A stretch of DNA of 64,000 bases from Pseudidiomarina sediminum DSM 21906 (GTDB lineage: Bacteria; Pseudomonadota; Gammaproteobacteria; Enterobacterales; Alteromonadaceae), in the NCBI RefSeq assembly GCF_000423165.1, contig NZ_KE383983.1:1164376-1228375 (forward strand), written 5' to 3'. Below, one piece after another: positions 41,597-48,743 of the stretch. The notes beneath the pieces are model-generated. The model worked only from the letters and a program-made list of their open reading frames with translations. It ran no database searches and was not told the DNA's origin. Made by a program: the position numbers and the translations under genes. How positions within the stretch are numbered: the stretch's first letter is position 1; each line of letters begins with the position of its first letter.

Positions 41597-42676
41597 TTAG
41601 GGTGCCGATCCATCCAATAAAGCGTACTTTTTTAGGTAACCACGGAGCTGGTGGTAAGTTAAGCCCAGTAATTCCGCCGTTTTCTTTTGGTTGAATTGTG
41701 CATGGCGCAGCGCCTGTTGTAAAACTTCTGTCTCATAATTTGCCATGGTTTCTTTAAAATCGATGGCGCCGGCATCAAAATCCAGTCCACTTTGTGCCGT
41801 TGTAGGTGCAACAGCGGGCTCTGCATCAGCTGCTGTGGCTGTTTGTACCGGCGCCGCTGCGCCGTTGTTACGGTGTGCCGCAGGCAAGGGGCGCCAAGGA
41901 CTGGCGAACGGGTCAATAATGACCTCATGTAACGGAAGTTCACCGCTACCGAGGCGATACACCGAGCGCTCCACCACGTTTTTCAGTTCGCGAATGTTCC
42001 CCGGCCAAGTGTACTCGAGCAGCGTTTGCTTGGCGTGGTCAGTAAAGCCGCTAAACAGCTCATAATTCAATTCGCGGGCCATTTGGATGGCAAAGTGTTC
42101 GGCAAGGAGCAAAATGTCTTCTTGGCGTTCACGTAGTGGCGGTAGGGTAATGACATCAAAAGCGAGGCGGTCGAGCAGGTCGGCGCGAAACTCGCCTTGT
42201 TCGGCGAGCGCGGGTAAATCTTCGTTGGTGGCAGCAATAAGTCGCACATCCGTGGTGACCGTACGACTGCCACCAACGCGCTCAAATTCACCGTATTCAA
42301 TCACGCGTAGGATCTTCTCTTGTACCAGTGCTGAGGTATTGGCCAACTCATCGAGAAAGAGTGTGCCCTGGTCAGCCCGCTCAAAACGGCCCTCGTGGCG
42401 TTTTTGTGCGCCGGTAAAAGCGCCAGCCTCATGGCCGAAGAGTTCACTCTCGAGGAGGCTTTCGCTTAACGCGGCACAATTAAGTTTGACGTAGTTTTGC
42501 TGCCAACGTTGCGAGAGAAAGTGGAGCCGCGCCGCAATAAGTTCTTTACCAGTGCCGCGTTCACCGATGATGAGGACAGGTTTGTTTAACGGCGCAATTT
42601 GTGAGACTTGCTCAAGGACGGCAAGAAAGCTATTGGCTTCGCCGATCAGGTTATCCGCTTCGCGAGAGCGACGCAT
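41597..42676 (-). CDS. pspF: psp operon transcriptional activator PspF
   Basis: PspF is a sigma-54 enhancer-binding protein without a sensory domain; PspA inhibits it until the membrane is stressed. The AAA+ domain occupies residues 1-240: Walker A GERGTGKELIAARLHF, the sigma-54 contact loop GAFTGAQKRHEGRFERAD, Walker B TLFLDELANTS, and the arginine finger region FRADLLDRLAFDV. A long linker leads to a C-terminal Fis-type helix-turn-helix (KKTAELLGLTYHQLRGYLKK). It is divergent from pspA and continuous with sapA. Confidence 0.95.
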   Translation of the reverse strand: MRRSREADNLIGEANSFLAVLEQVSQIAPLNKPVLIIGERGTGKELIAARLHFLSQRWQQNYVKLNCAALSESLLESELFGHEAGAFTGAQKRHEGRFERADQGTLFLDELANTSALVQEKILRVIEYGEFERVGGSRTVTTDVRLIAATNEDLPALAEQGEFRADLLDRLAFDVITLPPLRERQEDILLLAEHFAIQMARELNYELFSGFTDHAKQTLLEYTWPGNIRELKNVVERSVYRLGSGELPLHEVIIDPFASPWRPLPAAHRNNGAAAPVQTATAADAEPAVAPTTAQSGLDFDAGAIDFKETMANYETEVLQQALRHAQFNQKKTAELLGLTYHQLRGYLKKYALLDGSAP

Positions 42677-42903
42677 GGGGTACCCCTTTTTATTGTTGTA
42701 ATACGCAAGGTGGTTAAATTAACTAATAATTAGTGTATTTGATAACCTAAACGGGTCAAACTAAAAAATCATTTCTTGTAAGAACTCATTAAAACGCTTT
42801 AATATCAGTTGTTTGTGTTTTGATTTAAAAGTTGGCACGGTCTCTGCATTAACTATTGGGACCGTAAAGTAACAGTTTCGAATCACAAGATGAGGACACG
42901 AAC
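42677..42903. promoter_or_regulatory. pspF-pspA divergent control region
   Basis: This 227-bp AT-rich gap separates pspF from pspA. Near the pspA side is the sigma-54 promoter listed separately. A palindrome ACTAAT-A-ATTAGT lies around 42720-42733 and AT-rich DNA suited to IHF bending lies in between. In E. coli PspF binds two sites upstream of pspA that overlap its own promoter; equivalent sites are expected here but I cannot assign them base by base. Confidence 0.55.
42833..42848 (+). promoter_or_regulatory. sigma-54 promoter of pspA
   Basis: TGGCACG at 42833-42839 and TGCA at 42845-42848 place the invariant GG (42834-42835) and GC (42846-42847) 10 bp apart, the exact sigma-54 pattern. It lies 55 bp before the pspA ATG and opposite pspF, its expected activator. 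Confidence 0.92.
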
Positions 42904-43581
42904 ATGGGTATCTTTTCACGTTTTACTGATATCGTAAATTCGAACATCAACGCATTACTGGATAAAGCAGAAGATCCAGAGAAAATGGTGCGTTTGATTA
43001 TTCAAGAAATGGAAGACACGTTAGTTGAAGTTCGTTCAACCTCAGCGCGCTTAATTGCTGAGAAGAAAGACACTGAGCGTCAAATGGCACGTTATGAGCG
43101 CGACGTTGCAGAATGGGAAAGCAAAGCAGAGCTGGCCCTGAGCAAAGACCGTGATGACCTGGCACGCTTGGCCTTAGTTGAGAAAGGTAAAGCCAACGAC
43201 GCTGTAGCAAGTTTGCAAACCGACATTGAGCGCATCAACGAGCACTTGAATCGTTTGAATGAAGAAGTGGGTCAATTGCAAGAGAAGCTGGCAGATGCCA
43301 AAGCACGTCAAAAAACGATTGTCATGCGTCAACGCGCGGCAAGTAGTCGTTTAGAAGTGAAAAAGCGTATCGACAGCGGCAAAATTGATGATGCGATGCA
43401 ACGTTTTGAACGTTACGAGAGCAAAATCGATGACTTAGAGTCGCAGGTTGAAGCCTATGACATGGGCAAGAAAACCTTGCGTGACGAGTTTGCTGAACTT
43501 GAAACTGAAGATAAGATTAATGATGAACTGGAAGCGTTAAAAGCGCGCGTTCAACAACAAAAACAAGAAAAAGCAGAGTAA
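42904..43581 (+). CDS. pspA: phage shock protein A
   Basis: PspA is a peripheral membrane protein of the ESCRT-III-like IM30 family: it inhibits PspF and, under membrane stress, forms large assemblies that stabilise the inner membrane. An N-terminal amphipathic helix (MGIFSRFTDIVNSNINALLD) is followed by long coiled coils to residue 215 (EDPEKMVRLIIQEMEDTLVE, VEKGKANDAVASLQTDIERI). The length of 225 aa is typical. It is the first gene of pspABC behind the sigma-54 promoter. Confidence 0.97.
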   Translation: MGIFSRFTDIVNSNINALLDKAEDPEKMVRLIIQEMEDTLVEVRSTSARLIAEKKDTERQMARYERDVAEWESKAELALSKDRDDLARLALVEKGKANDAVASLQTDIERINEHLNRLNEEVGQLQEKLADAKARQKTIVMRQRAASSRLEVKKRIDSGKIDDAMQRFERYESKIDDLESQVEAYDMGKKTLRDEFAELETEDKINDELEALKARVQQQKQEKAE

Positions 43582-43599
43582 TTCATTTTGCGGTGGGCA

Positions 43600-43619
43600 A
43601 CACCCGCAGCTGCGGGTGT
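43600..43619 (+). other. perfect GC-rich hairpin between pspA and pspB
   Basis: ACACCCGCAG followed by CTGCGGGTGT is a perfect 20-bp palindrome in the 73-bp pspA-pspB gap, 18 bp after the pspA stop. It is not followed by a T-run. As RNA it folds to an 8-bp stem with an AGCT loop. It could protect the pspA mRNA end or partly block readthrough so that PspA exceeds PspB and PspC. Confidence 0.7.
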
Positions 43620-43654
43620 CACCAGCGCGCCACGGGACGTAGGGGACCTTAACC

Positions 43655-43894
43655 ATGGCAGACATACTTGTACCAATGATCGCTGTACCACTGATTTTGT
43701 TTATGATCTTTGTGGCGCCGATTTGGGTCATTATGCATTACCGCAGTAAACGCAAAATCAGTCAGGGGCTATCGACTGAAGAGTTGCAGAACTTACAGCA
43801 ACTGGGTCAGCAAGCCGAGCAAATGCGCGAACGCATCAAAACCTTAGAAGCCATTTTGGATGCTGATGCGCCGAACTGGAGGGATCGCAAATGA
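43655..43894 (+). CDS. pspB: phage shock protein B
   Basis: PspB is a small inner-membrane protein (79 aa) that senses stress with PspC and relieves PspA inhibition of PspF. It has an N-terminal membrane segment (VPMIAVPLILFMIFVAPIWV), the conserved HYRSKR start of its cytoplasmic part, and a coiled coil (LQQLGQQAEQMRERIKTLEA). It overlaps pspC by 4 bp (ATGA). Confidence 0.94.
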   Translation: MADILVPMIAVPLILFMIFVAPIWVIMHYRSKRKISQGLSTEELQNLQQLGQQAEQMRERIKTLEAILDADAPNWRDRK

Positions 43895-44292
43895 GTTACG
43901 ATCAAGAGAGCAAACCACGTAAGCAGTTATTGCGCGATAAAGAAAACGCAAAAATTGCAGGGGTGTGCGCAGGGATCGCGAACTACTTTAACATTGAGTC
44001 ATGGCTGGTAAGGATTATTCTGGTGACAGCCGTTATCTTCGGTCATGGCTTCGTACTGATCCTTTATATTGCGGCATGGATGATTGTAGATGAAAAGCCG
44101 CATACTAAAGATGCCAAAGAGCACAAGCCTGTGGGTTTGAAAACCAAGATTTATCAAGCGGGTGAGCCACCACGTAAAGCCTTTCATGAAATTGATGATG
44201 ACTTTCGTGAGTTGGAAGATCGACTGCGCGCGATGGAAAAATACGTAACCTCTAACGCGTATCAAGTTGACCGCGAATTGAAGAACCTTTAA
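43891..44292 (+). CDS. pspC: phage shock protein C
   Basis: PspC (133 aa) is a transmembrane sensor of the Psp response. The PspC domain (KIAGVCAGIANYFNIESWLV) is followed by a membrane segment (IILVTAVIFGHGFVLILYIAAWMIV) and a C-terminal coiled-coil region with the typical FHEIDDDFRELEDRLRAMEK. It overlaps pspB by 4 bp. No pspD or pspE is seen after it. Confidence 0.94.
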   Translation: MSYDQESKPRKQLLRDKENAKIAGVCAGIANYFNIESWLVRIILVTAVIFGHGFVLILYIAAWMIVDEKPHTKDAKEHKPVGLKTKIYQAGEPPRKAFHEIDDDFRELEDRLRAMEKYVTSNAYQVDRELKNL

Positions 44293-44304
44293 CCAAGCTT
44301 GTTC

Positions 44305-44330
44305 TAACGCAAAGTGGCAAATTTGCGTTA
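44305..44330 (+). repeat. inverted repeat 1 upstream of megL
   Basis: TAACGCAAA at 44305-44313 and TTTGCGTTA at 44322-44330 form a perfect 9-bp inverted repeat around 8 bases, 12 bp past the pspC stop. No T-run follows. It could be an operator for megL, or the 3' end structure of pspABC. The segment 44315-44332, TGGCAA-N6-GTTACA, is also a weak TyrR-box match (9 of 12 positions). Confidence 0.6.
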
Positions 44331-44340
44331 CACCCCATCC

Positions 44341-44366
44341 GCAACTTCGTCAGCCTGACAAGTTGC
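44341..44366 (+). repeat. inverted repeat 2 upstream of megL
   Basis: GCAACTT-C-GTCAG and CTGAC-AAGTTGC form a nearly perfect 12-bp inverted repeat with one unpaired base (C44348) and a single central C. It lies 10 bp after the first inverted repeat and 58 bp before the megL ATG. No T-run follows, so an operator or a leader hairpin is as likely as a terminator. Confidence 0.6.
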
Positions 44367-44424
44367 GTTGCGCAAAGGCAGCATGCACTCTCTGTATTGT
44401 CGACAACAGGAGGACATACTGCCA

Positions 44425-45669
44425 ATGCGCAACAACAATAATTCCAAATCGCAATGGCAGCCAGCAACCATGACGATTCACGGTGGTAAGCAACGTGATG
44501 AACATGGCGCTTTGGTTGCACCGCTTTATCAAACTGCGACGTTTTCGTTTACGCACACGGCGCAGGGTTCAGCACGTTTTGCTGGTGAAGAGAGTGGTTA
44601 CATCTATTCGCGTTTGGGGAACCCCACGACGAGTGAACTCGAGCAGCGCGTTGCCGCGCTTGAAGGCTATCCCGCAGGCGCCGCTTGTGCGACGGGCATG
44701 GGCGCGGTATCTGCTGCAATGCTGGCATTCTTGCAACAGGGCGACCATGTGATTGCAGGCGAAACCATTTATGGTTGTAGCTTTGCACTGTTCACCCACC
44801 TGTTTGCTAAGTTCGGTATCGAGGTCGACTTTGTCGATATGACCGACCCTAAAACTGTCGCCCAAGCGATGCGTCCAAACACCAAAATGGTGTTTGTGGA
44901 AACGCCGGCGAACCCACATCTACGTGTTATCGATATCGCTGCTATTGTGACCATTGCACATGCCCAACAAGCACGGGTAATTGTCGACAATACCTTTATG
45001 ACACCGTTATTGCAGCGCCCACGAGAGCAGGGCGCTGACTTAGTGATCCATAGCGCCACCAAGTACCTAAATGGTCATGGTGACGTGGTCGCGGGTCTTA
45101 TCTGCGGTGGCCAAGAAGACATTGAACTGATCAAAATGACCACCCTTAAAGACATGGGCGCGACCATGAGCCCGCATGATGCGTGGTTGATTCTGCGTGG
45201 TCTGAAAACGCTTGATGTACGGATGCAACGCCATTGTGAAAATGCCGCAACAGTAGCGGAGTTTCTGCGGAATCATGCGCTCGTTCGTGAGGTGTACTTT
45301 CCTGGTTTCGCAGAGCATCCGGCACAACGCTTGATGGGCACGCAAATGCATGGCAGTGGTGCCATTATTGCGTTTGAACTGAACGGCGACAGCGCCACGG
45401 CGCGTGCCATGCTCGATCATCTCGAATTAATTACCATTGCTGTGAGTCTGGGAGATGCGGAAACGCTGATCCAGCATCCAGCGTCCATGACGCATTCACC
45501 GTACACGCCAGAAGCGCGTGCCAAAGCTGGGATTACCGATACGCTGATCCGTATTTCGGTCGGTTTGGAGGCGGTGGACGATATTATCGCGGACCTCGCG
45601 CAGGCGCTGGCGACAGCAGTATCCTTTACAACCACAGAACAACAGGGAGAAGCTGTTACTTATGGGTAA
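44425..45669 (+). CDS. megL: methionine gamma-lyase
   Basis: This PLP enzyme of the Cys/Met-metabolism family (414 aa) cleaves methionine to methanethiol, 2-oxobutyrate and ammonia. The N-terminal GGKQRDEHGALVAPLYQTAT, the PLP-lysine segment HSATKYLNGHGDVVAGL, and ETIYGCSFAL with the Cys typical of methionine gamma-lyases (Cys116 in Pseudomonas) favour it over cystathionine enzymes. I take ATG 44425, 10 bp after AGGAGG at 44409-44414. It overlaps phhA by 8 bp, tying methionine breakdown to phenylalanine breakdown. Confidence 0.87.
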   Translation: MRNNNNSKSQWQPATMTIHGGKQRDEHGALVAPLYQTATFSFTHTAQGSARFAGEESGYIYSRLGNPTTSELEQRVAALEGYPAGAACATGMGAVSAAMLAFLQQGDHVIAGETIYGCSFALFTHLFAKFGIEVDFVDMTDPKTVAQAMRPNTKMVFVETPANPHLRVIDIAAIVTIAHAQQARVIVDNTFMTPLLQRPREQGADLVIHSATKYLNGHGDVVAGLICGGQEDIELIKMTTLKDMGATMSPHDAWLILRGLKTLDVRMQRHCENAATVAEFLRNHALVREVYFPGFAEHPAQRLMGTQMHGSGAIIAFELNGDSATARAMLDHLELITIAVSLGDAETLIQHPASMTHSPYTPEARAKAGITDTLIRISVGLEAVDDIIADLAQALATAVSFTTTEQQGEAVTYG

Positions 45670-46456
45670 ACAAAGCCAATACGTTTCACGTCAACCTGAT
45701 GAACATGGGATCATTGCTTGGAGCGCCGAAGAGAACGCCGTTTGGCATGATTTGGTGGCGCGCCAGTTACGACATATTCCGGGCAAAGCCTGTGATGAAT
45801 ACATGCATGGTTTAGAACTGTTGAATTTACCCTTAGACCGTATTCCACAGTTACATGAAGTTAATGAGGTGCTGGAAGCGACCACGGGCTGGAAAGTGGC
45901 GCAAGTACCGGCACTGATCCCTTTTGATGAGTTTTTTCGCTTACTGGCGAACAAAGAGTTTCCGGTGGCAACCTTTATTCGTACCCGCGAAGAGTTTGAT
46001 TATCTGCAAGAACCCGATATCTTTCATGAGATTTTTGGCCACTGCCCGTTGCTAACCAACCCGGCGTTCGCGCACTTCACCCATCAATACGGTAAGTTAG
46101 GGCTGAAGGCGACGCCGAAAGAGCGGGTGTACCTTGCGCGGCTGTATTGGTTTACGGTCGAGTTCGGCTTACTGCAGACCGAGCAGGGGTTACGGATTTA
46201 CGGTGGCGGTATTTTATCGTCGCCAGGAGAAACCGACTACGCCATGGAGAGTGAGAAACCTGAGCGCAAACCATTGAACCCTTTGGATGCGTTGCGTACC
46301 CCATACCGTATCGATATTATGCAGCCGATTTACTACACCTTAGGGAGTACGGACGAGCTCTACGATATCGCCAATCTCGACATTATGGCCTTGGTGCATG
46401 AAGCCATGGAATTAGGGTTGTTTGAACCTAAATTCCCACCTAAAGATGCCGCATAA
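45662..46456 (+). CDS. phhA: phenylalanine 4-hydroxylase
   Basis: PhhA turns phenylalanine into tyrosine with tetrahydropterin and oxygen. The iron-binding HEIFGHCP lies near residues 121-128 and the third ligand Glu in the YWFTVEFGL stretch near 161. The catalytic core also shows PDIFHE and GGGILSSPGET. The length of 264 aa matches bacterial monomeric enzymes. It starts inside the end of megL and phhB follows after 29 bp. Confidence 0.97.
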   Translation: MGKQSQYVSRQPDEHGIIAWSAEENAVWHDLVARQLRHIPGKACDEYMHGLELLNLPLDRIPQLHEVNEVLEATTGWKVAQVPALIPFDEFFRLLANKEFPVATFIRTREEFDYLQEPDIFHEIFGHCPLLTNPAFAHFTHQYGKLGLKATPKERVYLARLYWFTVEFGLLQTEQGLRIYGGGILSSPGETDYAMESEKPERKPLNPLDALRTPYRIDIMQPIYYTLGSTDELYDIANLDIMALVHEAMELGLFEPKFPPKDAA

Positions 46457-46485
46457 ATTACCTTTTGAATTGACTTGGAGTCGTT

Positions 46486-46830
46486 ATGTCTGAATTAAAA
46501 CAACAAACTTGTGAAGCCTGTAACGCGGATGCGCCGAAAGTATCGGACGCTGAACTTGCAGAGCTGATGCGTGAAATTCCTGACTGGGTGCCAGTGGCAC
46601 GTGACGGCGTGATGCAATTGGAACGCGAGTTTAAATTTAAAAACTTCAAACAAGCTCTAGCGTTTACCAATCGCGTCGGTGAAATCGCCGAAGCAGAATT
46701 CCATCATCCTACGCTGACCACCGAGTGGGGCAAAGTTACCGTAACTTGGTGGACGCACGCGATTAACGGTTTGCATAAAAATGACTTTATTATGGCGGCA
46801 CGTACGGATGCGGTACTAGCTGACGCTTAA
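46486..46830 (+). CDS. phhB: 4a-hydroxytetrahydrobiopterin dehydratase PhhB
   Basis: PhhB (pterin-4a-carbinolamine dehydratase) regenerates the pterin cofactor for PhhA. The protein of 114 aa shows [20 protein letters not shown] and the catalytic [20 protein letters not shown]. An N-terminal [11 protein letters not shown] extension with two Cys residues is usual in marine gammaproteobacteria. It is followed by a hairpin at 46851. Confidence 0.95.
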   Translation: MSELKQQTCEACNADAPKVSDAELAELMREIPDWVPVARDGVMQLEREFKFKNFKQALAFTNRVGEIAEAEFHHPTLTTEWGKVTVTWWTHAINGLHKNDFIMAARTDAVLADA

Positions 46831-46850
46831 CACCGTCATTTTATCTAAAA

Positions 46851-46886
46851 AAAGCGCTTCTTCCTGCTGACGGGTTGAAGCGCTTT
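46851..46886 (+). terminator. long-loop hairpin after phhB
   Basis: A perfect 10-bp stem AAAGCGCTTC/GAAGCGCTTT with a 16-nt loop lies 20 bp past the phhB stop. The following bases (TCGTG) give no strong T-run after the stem's own three T, so it may stop only part of the transcripts. Its right arm lies in the tyrR promoter spacer. Confidence 0.6.
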
Positions 46887-46888
46887 CG

Positions 46889-46906
46889 TGTATACTAATC
46901 TTTACA
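46889..46906 (+). promoter_or_regulatory. TyrR box over the tyrR promoter
   Basis: TGTATA-CTAATC-TTTACA matches the TyrR box TGTAAA-N6-TTTACA at 11 of 12 fixed positions and keeps the TGTA-N10-TACA frame. It overlaps TATACT at 46891-46896, a likely -10, with a CTGACG -35 candidate about 18 bp upstream. Binding there would repress tyrR, as in E. coli autoregulation. Confidence 0.7.
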
Positions 46907-46932
46907 TTTTTCTAGCTGGGTACCCTGTGGCC

Positions 46933-48504
46933 ATGCGTCTCGAAATTACTTGTGATGATCGTTTGGGCTTATGCCAAGACGTACTACAAATCTTGCGTGA
47001 CCGTGAGATTGATCTTCGGGGGATTGAAGTCGATCCGAAAGGCAAGATATTTCTAAACTTTCCTGAACTCGCATTTCAGGATTTTCAGCATTTAATGCCA
47101 GAAATCCGTCGTATTCCTAACGTAAAAGACGTTAAAACTGTGGCCTTTATGCCCTCTGAGCGCGAGCACTTTGAGTTCAGTTTGTTGCTCAATAAGCTTC
47201 CAGATCCGGTCCTCTCAGTGGATGCAAAAGGCACCATTGATATCGCCAACGACGCTGCGGTACTGCTCCTTTCGGATACACGCCAACCGCTGGCCGGAAC
47301 GCCGTTAAGCCAATGGTTGAGTGGCTTCAATGTGAATCGCTGGTTGGAACGCCAACCGCTCGAGCCACACACCAATCAAGTGACGGTGAATGGCGGGAAG
47401 TATTTTGCCGAGCTGATGCCGATTTGGGTGGCCGACGATAACGACAGCAGCAGCTTTGCTGGTGCGGTGTTGACCTGCAAACCACAACCCTTGAGTCAGC
47501 AATGGCAACGTACCGGGCAGCATGACGCGTTTCAGCAGTTGCTCGGCGAACATGCCAGCATGAAAAAGTTACTGAAAGAAGCTCGGCGAATGGCTGAACT
47601 GAATGTACCTTTACTGATTCAGGGTGAAACTGGGGTCGGCAAAGAGTTGCTGGCGCGGGCTTGCCATCAGGCCAGTCAGCGCGCCGAACAGCCCTTCTTG
47701 GCGGTGAATTGTGCGGCCTTGCCTGATAATGTGGCGGAAAGTGAGTTGTTCGGTCATGGCAAAGGTAGCCTTGGACCGCATACCGAGGCGAAGAAGGGCA
47801 TTTTTGAACAAGCGAACGGTGGCACCGTGTTGCTCGATGCCGTCGGCGAAATGTCGAATGGCCTGCAAGCGAAATTGCTTCGCTTTATTCAAGACGGCAA
47901 ATTCCGTCGTATTGGTGAAGAAGCAGAAGTGGCCGTGGATGTCCGCGTGATTTGCTCGGCACGCGATGACTTGCTTGAGCGGGTCGAAGCTGGAACCTTC
48001 CGCGAAGACCTATTCTATCGGTTAAACGTCTTGAGCCTGCACTTACCACCACTACGCGAGCGCAAGACGGACATTCCATTATTGGCGGATCATTTTACCT
48101 TGCAAAGCTGCCAACGCTTGGGGCGCAGTCTGGTGCTATTGACGCCGGAGTGTCGTGACATGCTGCAACGCTATCAGTGGCCGGGTAACGTGCGACAACT
48201 TGAGAATGTCTTGTTCCGTTCCATCTCAATGCTGGAAGGTGATCGGTTAGATGTTGATGACCTCTATCTGCCTGATGCTGATGGGTTACAAGAGAATCTC
48301 GCGGTAGATCTTGAAGGTGGTAGTCTGGATGAGGCCGTGAAGAAGTTTGAAGCGACCATTCTACGCCGGCTTTATCCGAGTTATCCAAGTACCCGGCAAC
48401 TGGCGAAAAAACTGGGGTTATCCCACACCGCGGTGGCGAATAAATTACGTGATTACGGGATTGGTAAGCAACGCCGTAAAACTGCCGGAAAAACCACGTC
48501 GTAA
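46933..48504 (+). CDS. tyrR: aromatic amino acid regulator TyrR (PhhR-like)
   Basis: TyrR senses aromatic amino acids and activates or represses at sigma-70 promoters. ATG 46933 (523 aa) gives MRLEITCDDRLGLCQDVL, the ACT-domain start; a GTG at 46888 is discounted. A PAS-like domain (NKLPDPVLSVDAKGTIDIAN) follows at about 80-190, then an AAA+ domain with Walker A GETGVGKELLARA. The GAFTGA loop is replaced by GKGSLGPH, as expected for TyrR, which does not use sigma-54. Walker B reads LLDAVGEM with Ala in place of the usual Glu. A C-terminal TyrR helix-turn-helix (TRQLAKKLGLSHTAVANKLR) ends it. Confidence 0.95.
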   Translation: MRLEITCDDRLGLCQDVLQILRDREIDLRGIEVDPKGKIFLNFPELAFQDFQHLMPEIRRIPNVKDVKTVAFMPSEREHFEFSLLLNKLPDPVLSVDAKGTIDIANDAAVLLLSDTRQPLAGTPLSQWLSGFNVNRWLERQPLEPHTNQVTVNGGKYFAELMPIWVADDNDSSSFAGAVLTCKPQPLSQQWQRTGQHDAFQQLLGEHASMKKLLKEARRMAELNVPLLIQGETGVGKELLARACHQASQRAEQPFLAVNCAALPDNVAESELFGHGKGSLGPHTEAKKGIFEQANGGTVLLDAVGEMSNGLQAKLLRFIQDGKFRRIGEEAEVAVDVRVICSARDDLLERVEAGTFREDLFYRLNVLSLHLPPLRERKTDIPLLADHFTLQSCQRLGRSLVLLTPECRDMLQRYQWPGNVRQLENVLFRSISMLEGDRLDVDDLYLPDADGLQENLAVDLEGGSLDEAVKKFEATILRRLYPSYPSTRQLAKKLGLSHTAVANKLRDYGIGKQRRKTAGKTTS

Positions 48505-48517
48505 ATAAATGTTTACG
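48500..48517 (+). promoter_or_regulatory. TyrR box 1 upstream of hppD
   Basis: CGTAAA-TAAATG-TTTACG is a perfect 6+6 palindrome with the TyrR-box core GTAAA-N6-TTTAC and only the outermost T and A changed. It overlaps the tyrR stop codon and is the most distant of three sites before hppD. Confidence 0.55.
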
Positions 48518-48531
48518 AAAATAAGCGTGAA

Positions 48532-48549
48532 TGTACGTGTTTCGGTACA
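48532..48549 (+). promoter_or_regulatory. TyrR box 2 upstream of hppD
   Basis: TGTACG-TGTTTC-GGTACA keeps the TGTA-N10-TACA frame exactly. Its centre lies 32 bp from box 1, close to three helical turns, which would put both on one DNA face. Confidence 0.6.
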
Positions 48550-48581
48550 CTGCATTCGCGCTTTCCTGCCTTAAGTGCACC

Positions 48582-48599
48582 TGTACCTTTTTATTTACA
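48582..48599 (+). promoter_or_regulatory. TyrR box 3 upstream of hppD
   Basis: TGTACC-TTTTTA-TTTACA keeps TGTA-N10-TACA with a full consensus right half. It lies 145 bp before the hppD ATG and 50 bp from box 2. The leader from 48600 to 48743 shows no clear -10/-35 pair. Confidence 0.6.
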
Positions 48600-48743
48600 A
48601 AAACCATCACGGGTTTTACCTGCGCTGGTTTCACCCTCGTTGCTGGCGCTTGTCGAAGTCCCGTAGTAGAACTTAGGGCACGAAAAAAACAATCGCGCGC
48701 GACAGCTCGTACGCGCCGCACCCAGAGCAACGAGGATAACAGA

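Noticed and set aside
44393-44412. TGTA-type half-site close to the megL ribosome site as a TyrR box
   Set aside because: The right half does not match TACA at the required 10-base spacing.
46888-46932. GTG start 15 codons upstream of tyrR
   Set aside because: It lies inside the TyrR box and promoter; the protein from ATG 46933 matches the ACT-domain start of TyrR.
48531-48743. In-frame 71-codon extension of hppD
   Set aside because: It starts inside a TyrR box, is Cys/Arg-rich and unlike any HppD N-terminus; ATG 48744 has a GAGG site and a normal protein start.
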